A DNA stretch of 64,000 nt from Turnera subulata (lineage: Eukaryota; Streptophyta; Magnoliopsida; Malpighiales; Passifloraceae): contig JAKUCV010003526.1 of the NCBI GenBank assembly GCA_028386065.3, positions 122,221 through 186,220 on the forward strand, given 5' to 3'. Made by a program: the position numbers and the translations under genes. Below, one piece after another: positions 22,082 through 33,869 of the stretch; position 1 is the stretch's first letter; each line of letters starts with the position of its first letter. The notes under the pieces were generated by a model that was given only the letters and a program-made list of their open reading frames with translations, was not told where the DNA came from and searched no databases.

Positions 22082-24715
22082 TCAAAGTTTTCCAGGGAAG
22101 AGCTTCAGGCGAGAGTTGTAGAGGAGGACTTGATCTCCTTCTGTGAATTTCCGAGGCTGTATCCTGCTGTCATGCCACTTCTTCGTCCTCTCCTTGTACA
22201 ATTTTGCATTTTCATATGCATACAGCCTCAGCTCGTCCAGCTCATTCAATTGCAACAGCCTCTGTTCTCCTATAGCCTGTGTGTCAAAGTTCAAAGCCTT
22301 AATAGCCCAATATGCCTTGTGCTCAAGCTCCACAGGAAAATGACAGGCTTTTCCAAATACAAGGCGGTATGGGGTGGTGCCTATGGGTGCCTTGTAGGTT
22401 GTGCGGTATGCCCACAGAGCATCATCGAGTTTTGCTACCCAGTTTTTGCGTGATGGTCCTACTGTCTTCTCTAGGATTTGTTTGATTTCTCTGTTAGTCA
22501 CCTCCACTTGGCCACTTGTTTGAGGATGGTAGGGAGTGGCTACCTTGTGTCTAATCCCATACTTTCTTAGGAGAGCTTCAAACTGGCGGTTGCAAAAATG
22601 GGTTCCTCCATCACTAATTATTGCTCTTGGGGTGCCAAACCGAGTGAAGATATGTTTCTTCAGGAACCTTGTCACTGTCTTGGCATCATTGGTCGGGGAG
22701 GCAATGGCTTCTACCCATTTCGAGACATAGTCAACAACTACCAGGATAAAATTGTTCCCATAAGAACTCGGGAATGGTCCCATGAAGTCTATTCCCCAAT
22801 CATCGAATAGCTCCACTTCCAAAATTGCTTGTTGCGGCATCTCTTGTCTTCTTGGGATGTTCCCTGTGCGCTGGCACTCCCTGCATGCTACTACCCAATT
22901 GCGTGCATCCATAAATAGGGTAGGCCAATATAGGCCAGCTTGCAATACCTTGGATGCTGTTCTTGTTGCACCATGGTGTCCTCCGTACTGTGCATTGTGG
23001 CAACTATGCAGAACTTGTTCTACCTCCTCTTCAGGGATGCACCGTCTGATTATGCCATCTCTGCATCTTCTGAACAGTAGGGGCTCATCCCAGAGGTAGT
23101 TCTTCATGTCAGAGAAGAACTTCTTTCGCTGTGAGTAGCTGAGATCTGGTGGAAGAGCTCCACAGGCCAAGAAATTGACAATTTCTGCGTACCACGGCAT
23201 CAGCCTGTGACTGACACTGTGAATTATTGCAATGAGGCTGTCGTCTGGGAAATGATCATCAATAGGTATGTGGTCCCTCGGTAAGTGATCTGGAGGCAAT
23301 CTGGAGAGATGGTTGGCTACCACATTCTCTGTGCCTTTCTTGTCTCGAATCTCGAGGTCAAATTCTTGGAGTTGTAGGATCCACCTAAGAAGTCTTGGCT
23401 TGGTCTCCTTCTTGGTCAACAAGTACTTTAATGCCGAATGGTCAGTGTGGATGATGACCTTAGATCCCAGCAAGTATGCTCTAAACTTCCCAATTGCAAA
23501 AACTACCGCCAGAAGCTCTTTCTCAGTTGTGGTATAATTGGTCTGTGCTTCATCCAGAGTGCGACTTGCATAGTATATGGCATGAAGTTTGTTGTCTTTT
23601 CTCTGCTCCAGCACAGCTCCTACTGCATGGTCGCTTGCATCACACATGACTTCAAAGGGCTGATTCCAATCTAGGGACTGGATGATTGTGGCCATGGTCA
23701 ATGCGGCCTTAATCCTGTTAAATGCATTTAGACAAGAATTATCAAATACAAATTCGGTGTCTTTACTAAGGAGATTTGTCAAAGGTTTTGCAATCTTTGA
23801 AAAATCCTTAATAAAACGCCTGTAAAAGCCTGCATGACCAAGAAAAGCTCGAATTGCCTTAACAGAGGTTGGAGGTGGAAGTCTTTCAATAACATCAATC
23901 TTAGCTTCATCCACTTCTATCCCTCGTCTTGAGATTTTATGTCCAAGTACAATACCTTCTGTAACCATAAAATGGCATTTTTCCCAGTTTAATACTAGGT
24001 TCACAGCCTCACACCGTTCAAGCACTGTTTCAGGGTTAGCCAAACAGAGATTAAAAGAAGTGCCATAAACAGAGAAGTCATCCATAAATACCTCCATTAT
24101 GTGCTCGATCAGGTCATGGAAGATGGCCACCATGCATCGCTGAAAAGTGGCTGGTGCATTACACAGGCCAAATGGCATGCGCCTATATGCGAATGTGCCG
24201 TAGGGGCATGTAAATGTTGTTTTCTCCTGATCACCTGGGTGGATTGGGATCTGGAAAAATCCAGAGTATCCATCTAGGTAACAAAAATGTGTATGCTTGG
24301 CAAGTCTCTCTAACATCTGATCTATGAATGGCAAAGGAAAATGATCTTTTCTAGTGGCCTTATTGAGTTTTCTATAGTCTATGCACATCCTCCAGCCTAT
24401 GACAGTCCTAGTTGGTATGAGTTCTTCTTTCTCATTCTTTACTACTGTCATACCTCCCTTTTTAGGTACCACATGTACTATACTAACCCAAGGACTATCT
24501 GAAATTGGATAAATTATCCCAGCATCAAGTAACTTCAAAATTTCCTTTTTAACCACTTCCTTCATATTTTCATTCAGTCTCCTCTGTGGTTCTATTATGG
24601 GTTTGCAGTTTTCTTCCAAAAGAATGCGATGCATACAAAGATTAGGACTGATACCTGTCAGATCATCAATGGTATATCCTATTACCTTGCGGTGTTTGTT
24701 GACTACTGTGCGCAC
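22082..24715 (-). CDS. Athila pol: RT, RNase H and integrase, uninterrupted
   Basis: An 877-codon open frame, reading from GTG 24715; the true polyprotein frame continues upstream through a TAA into the protease linker. RT shows [37 protein letters not shown] and the catalytic FMDD at about residues 210-213. RNase H starts near [13 protein letters not shown]. Integrase has the HHCC finger ([10 protein letters not shown] ... CRECQ), a DDE core with [14 protein letters not shown] and [10 protein letters not shown], and a C-terminal region ending FPGKL. It copies the element RNA into DNA and inserts it. No breaks are visible, unlike gag and protease upstream, so this is the best preserved part. 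Confidence 0.93.
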   Translation of the reverse strand: MRTVVNKHRKVIGYTIDDLTGISPNLCMHRILLEENCKPIIEPQRRLNENMKEVVKKEILKLLDAGIIYPISDSPWVSIVHVVPKKGGMTVVKNEKEELIPTRTVIGWRMCIDYRKLNKATRKDHFPLPFIDQMLERLAKHTHFCYLDGYSGFFQIPIHPGDQEKTTFTCPYGTFAYRRMPFGLCNAPATFQRCMVAIFHDLIEHIMEVFMDDFSVYGTSFNLCLANPETVLERCEAVNLVLNWEKCHFMVTEGIVLGHKISRRGIEVDEAKIDVIERLPPPTSVKAIRAFLGHAGFYRRFIKDFSKIAKPLTNLLSKDTEFVFDNSCLNAFNRIKAALTMATIIQSLDWNQPFEVMCDASDHAVGAVLEQRKDNKLHAIYYASRTLDEAQTNYTTTEKELLAVVFAIGKFRAYLLGSKVIIHTDHSALKYLLTKKETKPRLLRWILQLQEFDLEIRDKKGTENVVANHLSRLPPDHLPRDHIPIDDHFPDDSLIAIIHSVSHRLMPWYAEIVNFLACGALPPDLSYSQRKKFFSDMKNYLWDEPLLFRRCRDGIIRRCIPEEEVEQVLHSCHNAQYGGHHGATRTASKVLQAGLYWPTLFMDARNWVVACRECQRTGNIPRRQEMPQQAILEVELFDDWGIDFMGPFPSSYGNNFILVVVDYVSKWVEAIASPTNDAKTVTRFLKKHIFTRFGTPRAIISDGGTHFCNRQFEALLRKYGIRHKVATPYHPQTSGQVEVTNREIKQILEKTVGPSRKNWVAKLDDALWAYRTTYKAPIGTTPYRLVFGKACHFPVELEHKAYWAIKALNFDTQAIGEQRLLQLNELDELRLYAYENAKLYKERTKKWHDSRIQPRKFTEGDQVLLYNSRLKLFPGKL

Positions 24716-25693
24716 CTTTTCCTCTTCCTCCTGTTAAAGGTCAGCTCCAATAATGATGGGAAATGAGGAATTGTCAGTGTCTAAGTAGATATACCTGAGC
24801 TTAGGTGGTAGAGGTTTCATTTCTACCCTTGGTGTATCGGATTCTGGTTCTGGATTGCGAACAGACTCTGTGACAGGCTCAGCCTATTGGTCCACAGCAT
24901 GAGCCTATTTGTTGACAGCATGAGCCTGTTTGTCGATTTCAGGCACAGTTTCTTCTGCCAGGAATTTTGCCACCTGTTGCAGAGCTGTCTCATCTCCATC
25001 TATGAGCCCATTGACCAGGCACCCTAGCAATTCATCCTCATGTATCTCCATCAGTTGAGATGCCTTGACAAGTGCATCAACAGGGTCTGGTACAGCATCA
25101 ACCATGCAATACTTTCCTATTCCAAATTCTGTTCTTTGTGCCTTCTGGACATTAAACTCCACTGTATCCTCTCCTAGTCATAGTGTCAATGTTCCGTTTG
25201 CACAATCAATCATTGCTCCTGCTGTAGATAAGAAGGGACGCCCTAAAATGATGGGTGTTTTCTCATCCTCGGTCATATTCATCACCACAAAATCTACTGG
25301 TATGTAAAAGTTGTCAACCTTGACTGGAACATCTTCCAGCACTCCCATAGGATATACAAGTGATCGGTCTACTAGCTGGATTGTCATCCTTGTGGGTTTG
25401 ATGTCCCCAAGGTTCAGGTTCTGAGTGATGGAGAGTGACAATAGGCTGGCACTGGCTCCTAAATCGCATAGGGCTCCCTCAATCTTCTTGTCCCTGATGT
25501 TTAGAGGGATTGTGAAGCTTCCAGGGTCTGAGCATTTTCTAGGCCGATGGTGCTGAATGAGGGCACTCCACTGGGCTGTCATGGCTACTGTCCCGATGTC
25601 ATCAATGGTTCTTTTCTTGGTCAAGATATCCTTGAGGAACTTGGCATATGATGGCATCTGTGTAACCGCATCACTAAAAAGGAACATTAACAT
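24716..25693 (-). pseudogene. Athila aspartic protease and linker to RT, interrupted
   Basis: The frame 25178-25693 encodes a retropepsin-like protease with CDLGASASLLSLS (D..GA catalytic motif) and IILGRPFLSTAGA (flap and second motif region). It shares its frame with pol. Stops at about 25175, near 24904, 24883 and 24724 separate protease, linker and RT. In the linker the repeat Q-A-H-A-V / Q-A-E-P-V occurs three times; two of its CAG codons read TAG. The protease would cut the polyprotein. Broken here. Confidence 0.85.
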
Positions 25694-27164
25694 GGAGTTT
25701 ATTCAGCATCTCCTTAAACTTACTGAATTGCTTTTCCAGTTTGGACTTGAGGTACACTTCTGGATATGGGAGAGGAGGCTGATAGGGTCGAGCTGTCTGG
25801 GGCTGTTTCTCGGCCTTCTTAGTATTCACAGGCTCACCCACAGGCTCAGCCTGTGTCTGTATTATTTGACCTGAGTTGGATGTTGATGCTGTCTGTCCTA
25901 CAGCATCAGGCTGTCTTGGTGCTGCGCCCCTTAATTCCTTCCCACTGCGAAGTGTTACAGCCTTGCAATGCTCATTCCTTGGATTCTCTATTGGTTTCCC
26001 TGGAAGGGTTCTTTGCTGATTAGTGGACATAGAGGCTTGTTGAGCAATTTGATTTTCGAGGATTCTGTTGTGGGATTTGATTTGACTAATTTCCTCACTC
26101 ATCTTGTTCTGGTTCTCCAAGATGGACTGCAGCATGCTCATCATGTCGGTGTTGTTGCCTTGCTGTCCTCCTTGGTTCTGTTTTTAGTACTGGGGCTGTC
26201 CTCCTTGATTTTGTCGCTGGAATTGGGGCTATGGTGGATTTCTCTCTTCATTTGGTGCTTTCCAGGAGAAATTTGAATGATTCCTCCAAGAAGTATTGTA
26301 AGTGTTTCCATACTGTCCTTGCCTCTGTTGGATGTAGTAAGCCTGTTCAGAATCACATTCGGTGAAGAGGAGACAACTGGATGTGTTGTGAGGTCCCCCA
26401 CATCCTTCACAGTCTGAGGCTGTGGATGTGGCTGCCTTGACGTGAGCAGCCCCTAATTGCTTTCTGAGGGCTTCTATTTCTGCCTCCAGCTTGGTTACTT
26501 TGTCCACTCCAATTATTCCAGAGGCCTTAACTCCTCTGATCTGGATTTTTATTTTTGACAGAGCCTCGAGAATGACAACTCCATCATTGTAGTCCTAGTC
26601 TAGAAATGAACCATTCGCCATTTTGTAGAGAGTGTTCTAGTCTTCATCACTCAGGCCGCAATAAAATTGCTCAAGCTGCACGGCTTCATCAATTCTGTGG
26701 TTTGGGCATCTCCTCAGCAATCCCTTGAAGCGCTTCCAAGCATCACGAATGGATTCATCATAGCGCTGGAAAAATTCTATCAGCTGCTGTCTCAAGTTTG
26801 CAGCTTCGCTCGATGGGTGGTACTCCTTCAAGAAAGCTCTGACCAGGCTGTCCCAATCTGTGAAATGGCCTGCCTCACTGTTGTTAAGCCATTCGAATGT
26901 TGCATCTCTGAGTGAGAATGGGAATACCCTCATATACAGCTGCTCCTTGGTCATCCCGGCTATGTTTATAGTGCTACACACCCGCAAAAAATTCTGCAAG
27001 TGTGAATTTGGATCTTCTGAGGGTAAGCCTCCAAATGTGCGCCTCTCCAACATGCTGAGCAGGTTTGTTCTAATTTCATAGGGGGCGTCGACATCTGGGA
27101 TGGCTATGCTGTTGTGGATGATGGTGGTTGGTGGTTGTAGGAGCTGGGACATGTAAGGTCGCAT
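25674..27164 (-). pseudogene. Athila gag, interrupted by in-frame stops
   Basis: One frame can be followed from ATG 27164 to about 25674, with stops after residues near 26637, 26592, 26229 and 26187. The N-terminal part has the retrotransposon gag signature (ERRTFGGLPSEDPNSHLQNF, FPFSLRDATFEWL, RFKGLLRRCPNH). It continues through a coiled-coil-like segment (KLEAEIEALRKQLG) and one Cys-rich CEGCGGPHNTSSC motif, to a Q-rich tail and a second coiled coil near 26100. The change to the protease frame falls at about 25680. It forms the capsid-like particle. Not translatable in full as it stands. Confidence 0.85.
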
Positions 27165-27414
27165 AGGCTGAGCTGTTCATCCTCTAGGAGTGCTCTTTCA
27201 TTGAGTCTGTTCGCCATGGTTTGTTGTTTCTGCTTGCTCTTCTTGTGAAACTCATGAGCTGTCCTTTCAATCTCCTGGTGGAAGGTTAGAGATGGCCTCT
27301 TGCTCCTGGTTTGGGGTATGCGCCACCTGAAAACTTCAACTTGGAAAAAGAAAAGGGTTAAGTAACAAAAAGCCTAATAAGTCAGAAATAAAAAGTAAAA
27401 AATTCAAGCACCAG

Positions 27415-27432
27415 TCCCCGGCAACGGCGCTA
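27415..27432 (-). other. Athila primer-binding site, tRNA-Asp type
   Basis: The minus strand reads TAGCGCCGTTGCCGGGGA, 6 bases inside the 5' LTR. It differs at one base from the complement of a tRNA-Asp 3' end (TGGCGCCGTTGCCGGGGA), the usual primer of Athila elements. Confidence 0.88.
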
Positions 27433-27438
27433 AAAACT

Positions 27439-28567
27439 TGATGCGTGTGCTATCCTGCAAGTGCACAGGGTTGTTGTAGTACTTAAATCAAGGTCGTATC
27501 CACAGGGACTGGGTTGAATCTGTTCTCCTTCAATTTCGGACAAACTAGACTTGAAAACAATTAAACAAGAGTAGATTGGATGATTAATGATTAAAACTAA
27601 AAATGAGCAGTAAGGTAAATATAACAGCAATCTAAACGAGAAAGAGATCAGAAATGGTGAGTTCTTAGGCATCCGGGGTCCACATGTCCTGATTTATGCT
27701 TATAAATTGCTCAACAGCATCATCACTAGCTGAGCCTGTGGATGAGGCTGTGACTAATTAGATGTCTTGTCGGGGCTCCCAACCTAAGGAACTATCAACG
27801 GCTTTCGATCTTATTAATAGTTCCATAAGCTTTCATCTACCCCCTATCACTAGAGTAGACGTCCACTTAAGGATGAGGTTCAATGTTGGTGCAAATTCCC
27901 ACAGTCTCTCCCTACCTTCTTTCGAATGTCTAAGGAGTGAAGGCTGACTATTATAGGTCTAGCACTCCTGGCTTCTCCTTTCGGTCCTTCACCAGGCTAC
28001 TACTAAACTAAGAATATGCTACCCAATAATCAATCAAGAATCAAACTAGGAGTTGTGTTATCTCTTGACTATACTATCACAGAATGAGGCTGTGCCGGGC
28101 ACAGCATGATGCTGTCGACAGCAAGGGAGTCAATTATAAGATTGGTTCTTGCAGGCGCTCTCAACCTATATTGCACCCATTTGCTTTCGCTCACAGATGC
28201 CTCCCATGTTTCTCATCTTCCATGTGCTCTCGCATTGGTCAAACTCAGGAGATTAAGATTGGTGTTGAGGCTAATTCCTCAATTAGTTTTTAACCTCGAC
28301 ACAAGCTAAAAACTAAGAGTTTGGTTGTTGTTGTTCTAGTAGCTATGGTTTCTCCTTTTGGTCCCTCACCTAGCTACCTGTGTTCATGCATGGGTTTGAT
28401 CAGAACCTAGACATGGAGAAGGTTCTCAACAACTAAAGCAAGAAAAAGGGTTAAGAACATGAGCAATTTATTTAGCAATATTACATAGGAGACATATAAT
28501 CATAATGAATTTAGAACAATTTGCGTCCAAAATTATGCCCTAAATTATGCATATTTCACATGCATCA
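27439..28567 (-). repeat. Athila 5' LTR, short form (1129 bp)
   Basis: TGATGCG...TGCATCA on the plus strand. It equals the LTR at 15420-17477 apart from scattered substitutions and the loss of about 930 bases at the join near 28479 (ttagcaa / tattacat). The palindrome copy is altered here (agctgagcctg near 27728). Confidence 0.92.
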
Positions 28568-28572
28568 TAGTT

Positions 28573-31345
28573 CCATCCGAACCAGCCTGGAAAAACCTTC
28601 GAATTCTTGACAACCTTCACTCACTTTCAGCACATCATGCCAAGGTCTTAACAGCCCACTATCATTAAAATTCGGCCAAGAACCAGCAGCATCAAGCCTA
28701 TGAAAGTTATTGAGAATACTTACCCATAGTGGACAAGAGCTGTTTGGGGACTAATGGTTAATATACCTCCACATCCATTTAAAGAGAAGACTCCGATTTT
28801 TCCCCAAAATTAATTCAATACACATGCCCCCAAGATGTCATGGTCTTGCAATTCTTTCCCAAGCCACCATACACATTTTCCTTTTATCACTACAGCTTGA
28901 ATTCGGACAATCTTCTTGGCAATCCCAACTGGAATTTTGTATATTGAGAGGTAATAAATTGGTAGATTGCACAGCACAGCCCAAATCAGAGTAACTCCAC
29001 CTCCCAAAGATAAGTATTTACCTTTCCAAGATGCCAATCGGGTCTTAATACGTTTCAGCATCGATTCCCACGCCTTCGTTCTTCGCATGTTTGCTCCAAT
29101 CGGGAGGCCTAAATACAGCAAAGGCAGTTTTTCTTTCGGCTTTGCAGATTTTCAGCAATAAAATTCGTTCAACTCTCTGAAATAATTACTCCCACCATAG
29201 TGCTCTTGTAGAAGTTAATGTGTAAGTCGGACATTGCCTCAAAACATCGCAAGCACCTCTTCAAATTCATAAGGGACTCCATGTCATCGGGGAAAATGAA
29301 CAAGGTGTCGTCCGCAAATTGTAACACCACAGGGACTGGATGATCAAGTCCCAAGTCTTTCACTGCTCCCTTTGAAAGAGCTTGATAAACTAGAGCTGTG
29401 AGACCTTCAGCAACTAAGTTAAAGAAAAAGGGTGAGAGGGGATCACCTTGCTTAAGGCCTTTGAAGGTCTTGAACTCCCCGGATGGTGACCCATTAATCA
29501 ACACATTCAAATAACTGTTACTGACACAATTCCATATCCATGTTTGCCATCTCTCTCCGAACCCCATGCACTTCATGACATCCATAAGGAACTCCCAAGA
29601 GACTGAATCATATGATTTTTGGAAATCAATTTTGCATAGAACTGCTCTCCCACCCAACTTCTTTATCAAATGAATCAGCTCCGAAACTGTAAATATGCAG
29701 TCCATAATAAATCTCCCTTTAATGAAGGTGAACTAATTAGCACTGATTATTGAACGCATCACCAACTTCATGCGCTCAGCCAAGACTTTTGCCAAAATCT
29801 TGTATATTCCATGCATCAAACTGATTGGACGAAATTCGTCAAAAGAAAAGGCCTCCGGTTTCTTGGGAATCAAAGTAAGAAATGTGTGGTTAACTCCTTT
29901 TGGGAGAGTACCAAAATTGAAGAATTCAGTGAAAAGGTCAGTCAAATCGTCGCTTATTAGGTCCCATGCTTGCCTGTAATAGGCGAATGTAAATCCGTCT
30001 GGTCCTGGTGCTTTGTCACCATCACAATTTCACATCGCTCGTTTGATTTCCTCATGGGAGAAAGGCCTTTCTAAAGTCTCCTTCTAGACGACCGATAATT
30101 TTTAGAGCTGCAAGGAACTAATCCTAAAACGAGCCTCATGTAAAGGATGAAATAAATCAGCAAAAAGCTCTTTGCCGCTTCTTTAATGGCCTCTGAATCT
30201 TCTGCCAATACTCCACCAGCCATAATTTTGGATATAGAATTTTGCCTCCCTCTATTAGGCCATTAGATGGAAAAATTTGGTATTTTTGTCCACCCAACCT
30301 TAGCCAATTAGCCCTAGATTTATGTCTTCAGAGACTTTCTTGTTGTCGCTGCCGCGAAGACAATTCACCTTTCCATTCATATAGTTGTTTCCATTCTGCC
30401 TCCGTCAGTCTTCTTTGCTCTATAACCAAATCTAGAAGCTCAATTTTCTTATTCAGATCCTCAACTGATACATCAATGTTTCCAAAGTTATTGGAATTCC
30501 ATAATCTAAGTGCTTGCTTCACATATCCGAGACGCTTAAGTAAGTAGAATCTTTCTGGAAATTTCTGGCACGCCTCCAGCCACATTTCTTTCAAAGCACC
30601 ATTAAATTCACTACTCATCAGCCAACAATTAAGAAATCTGAAAGGTTTTTTGCCCTAGTTACAAACCTCCTGGGATAAAATAATAGAGCAGTGAACGGTG
30701 CCTCCCTTTCTACTTGCTTTCAGCCAGATTGATGGGAATAAACAGAACCAATTTGGGTCAAAAAAAGCTCTATCGATTCTCCTTACTGCCAATGAATTTC
30801 CCCATGTAAAATGCCTCCCCTGTAACTCAACCTTAGAAAGCTCCAAATCCAAAATGAAACTAGCCAAAGCTCTAGACCCTCGCCCGCATACCCACCCACT
30901 CAACCGTTCCTCCGGGCCAATGGTCTCATTAAAGTGCCCTATGATTAAACAAGGAGACAGGAAGCCCTGTAGCATAGTATATAATTCATCCATAAACAAA
31001 ATCTTTCCTCTATACAAGAAGGACCATAGATGCCACATACAGTGATTTTAATTCCTCATGGAACCACTCCTTCTATGACAATCCATCTCTCCCTTTGATC
31101 GCTACGAAAACAGCTAAAAAATGAGGTGTCCCATAACAAAGCAATCCCCCCAGAGTTACCAACAGCGCCAATATCGACAAGGCCGAACTGCCCTTTTCCC
31201 CACATTCTTCCAAAATATGCCTGAGACCATCATGCGCACTTTTTGTCGCATAGAAAAACAAACATTGCAGTTTCTTTATACACCAATTCTCTAACCGAGG
31301 TCTGTTTTGACGCAGACCCAACCCCTTAATATTCCATGAAATCAT
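28573..31345 (-). pseudogene. LINE-C ORF2: endonuclease and RT
   Basis: ORF2 starts at ATG 31345 (MISWNIKGLG, the N-terminal strand of the APE-type endonuclease). Endonuclease continues at 30655-31038 (LIIGHFNE, ERLSGW, RRIDRAFF) and the linker at 30328-30618. RT lies at 29169-29945 with RPISLMHGIYKILAKVLAERM, LCKIDFQKSYDSVSW, QGDPLSPFFFNL and the catalytic FADDTLF near 29310. The post-RT YLGLPIGANMR is at 28810-29121. It nicks target DNA and reverse-transcribes the LINE RNA. Several stops and frameshifts divide the frame. The C-terminal domain resumes left of the Athila insertion at 15414. Confidence 0.88.
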
Positions 31346-31389
31346 ACAGAACATCGTATCAGTACAACACACGCTTACTGTAATAAGCA

Positions 31390-33084
31390 CTAACCTTCAA
31401 TAGCTAGGAGTGTTTTGCGCCACTCCTCCCCTTCTTTACTGACGGGATCCTCTATGACTTGCACCAAATCTGCCTGTGTCTCCCCTTCCTCGAGGCCCAG
31501 TTCCTTCCCAAGATCAATCGTCCTTCTGACCTCTTCTGCCCTTCCAAGCTCCGGCAATAATTCCACCTCCTCGGTGTTTTGCAGCACCCTCTTATTTCCA
31601 GCCTGAATGTCGTTTTCTTCGGTAGGAATTGTCACAAAAAATAAGCGATTTAATAGACCCTGTTGCCACAAGCTTCTTCATTTTTTTCAGCTTAAAGCTT
31701 CGATTCAACTTTGTCCTATCCAAAATCAAGAACAGTCTCGCCATCAGGTCCTTAATGGAGATTTGATCCCTACTTGGTTGAGATGACGAAGGCTCCTGAA
31801 TAGAAAAAGGCCCGTTCTCTCTTGCTTCAGCCAACTACCTGTCCCCCTTGAACAAACCCAAGTGGGCTAGCGAAATGAGTTATAGAGTCCTCCACAATCT
31901 TAGGCCCGTTTGGATGACCACCAACACTGCCACCCCTCACACTCACATCTAGGCTTGAATCATAAGGATGTTCGGCTCTATGCATCCCATTAACAATTAT
32001 TGGGCCTCCATGCTCTCTTATAGGTCCACCAGACTTAGGGGTTGTTTCCTTCCGATTTACCCTACCATTCTTTGTGCTGCTTTCATTAATATTCTCCTTG
32101 GGTTCTATGTCAACTACCATAACTTTCCTATTGGTAATCCCTCGCCCATGCCTATCCTCCTTCATAATGCCTTTGCCTTTATCAAGATTTTTAATGGTAT
32201 CGAGGACACCAAATGGATCTTTCGACCCGGAATCCTCATTCTTCCTCAACCCAGAAACCTCTGCCTCATTGACCGCCACCTTCTTTCCTACTTTCGCCAA
32301 AGAACACGGGACTACGCTAACACTTTGACTGCCGTGACATGCCCCTTGGGTAGACATAGGATTCTGAAGCAGTAAGGGGCAAGCTTGAGCTTCACAAACT
32401 GACACATCAAAGATCTTAACCAATCAAAGCCTTGAAGTTACGAGCTATTAGGTTCCTATAGGGTGTCAGAATTTGTACTTTCACTACCTCAAGATCAATG
32501 TTGTTATCTAAGTTGCTCAATAGTTTCACAAACTTACCGAATCAAACTGCGACTAGGCTAAAGAATTCCTCACAATAAGCGTGTGGAGGAACTCTGTACA
32601 GATTCAGCCAGCAAGAATGTTGGGTGGCTCCATCCCCATCTTCCCACACCTTAAGCAGAAAAAAAATTCCATTATTCCCCTCCTTCACTTTGCTAATACC
32701 TGTAATCATCTCTTGTCGTGAAGAAAAAACAAATAAGACATAATTACCTCCCAGTGACTTAACGCCGATTGAATTGCCAAAGACCTTCATCAACTGATCC
32801 TGAACCACACCAACATCAAGTCTTTCATTGATGACCCCCAAAGCACAATTATCCGTCCTCTGCATACACCCTTGAATGGGGGTAAACACGACTGACGCCC
32901 TTTTTGCTTCAAAACTCTCGACAACTGGAACTGCATCCTTACTTCTATCCTGATGTCCAACTCCTTGCTTGAGAGACCATCCCTCCTTAATACAGGCGCC
33001 CATCTCTTTCACTGCAAAGTCACCGCCCTCCCGTTTCCTCAGCTTCTGTTCCCGACCGCTACCCCCGCCGGAGACCGCCTTATT
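31390..33084 (-). pseudogene. LINE-C ORF1, main part
   Basis: Minus frames 32542-33084, 31827-32423, 31592-31834 and 31390-31671 together make a degenerate ORF1. The first part holds a DUF4283-like stretch (NYVLFVFSSRQEMITGI, VWEDGDGATQHSCWLNLYRVP), the rest is low-complexity. ORF1 binds the LINE RNA. Its start lies at 36789 on the far side of the solo LTR: dropping the LTR and one target duplication joins ...ARWN to KAVSGGG in frame. No zinc knuckle is evident here. Confidence 0.7.
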
Positions 33085-33755
33085 TGAAACGCCCGTATCC
33101 CAAATTAATAAAATCAAACAATAAAATAAAAAGAATTTACCAAAAATACCCTTTAAAACTCGGGATACGTAAACCAGTGCCTCGACAAACAAAACATTAT
33201 CCAAAAACCTTATTAATGCAGAGATGTAATAAAAGAAACTGAAATAAACCGGCTTATCAAGCCATGAGTCAAACCCGAAAAATCCGCCGAAGCAATAAAA
33301 ATATTAACAATCCAAATATAACATCTCAGTATAAGTTCCAATGCAGTGGAAGAAGTAACAACATGAAGTCATGAAAAAGGAAAATAAGTATGCCTATCGG
33401 CTCTATGGATCCAACCGAGAGACAAGGCACAACTACCTGCCGAGATATCCACATCTGAGCTCCGAGTCGAAAGATGAGATCAACACACTAGCTAGGGTTT
33501 GAAAAACAACGGTGGCAATATTGTGAGTCGCGTACTCAGTAAGCATTAAAAGTCTAAATATACATGCAAACGAAGTCATGCTCATAGAGTGAGTAGGTCT
33601 ACGAGCAAAAGTATAGTATACAAGCAACAATCAGAATCACACAACAAACCCATAGTCATCTCATAACGTTATTGTTATTGTTGCTTAGTTTTAGTGTGTT
33701 TTATTATTCTGGGCCCTCTACTGAGTGCGTCGAGCTCGATAAGGTATGATCATAA

Positions 33756-33869
33756 AGTCAAGGCAAAAGCCCAAATACAGTCAGGGCATAAGCCCAAATA
33801 TAATCAGGGTATAAACTCAAGTATAGTCAGGGTATAAACCCAAATCAGGGCATAAGCCCAAATATGGTC
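33756..33869 (-). repeat. tandem repeat of about 20-22 bp in the solo LTR
   Basis: Five to six imperfect units of the type gtcagggcataagcccaaat. The 3' part of the related LTR at 45780-46160 carries a different short repeat (gggatgtctatccctgg) in the same position. Confidence 0.8.

Larger units (their letters stand above)
15420..28567 (-). mobile_element. Athila-type Ty3/gypsy retrotransposon, both LTRs, degenerate
   Basis: The element is complete in outline: 5' LTR 27439-28567, tRNA-Asp-type primer-binding site, gag, protease, RT-RNase H-integrase, a long post-pol ORF region, and 3' LTR 15420-17477. The 5-bp duplication TAGTT lies at 15415-15419 and 28568-28572. RT before integrase is the gypsy order. 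The Asp primer site and the extra ORF after pol point to the Athila lineage. In-frame stops in gag, protease linker and the post-pol ORF make it non-autonomous. The two LTRs remain very similar where they overlap, so the insertion is fairly young. Confidence 0.93.

Noticed and set aside
22130..26915. Many plus-strand frames of 60-107 codons
   Set aside because: Shadows of the Athila gag-pol on the opposite strand.
33756..33869. Short regular repeats as a CRISPR array
   Set aside because: The repeats are contiguous without unique spacers, in a plant LTR.
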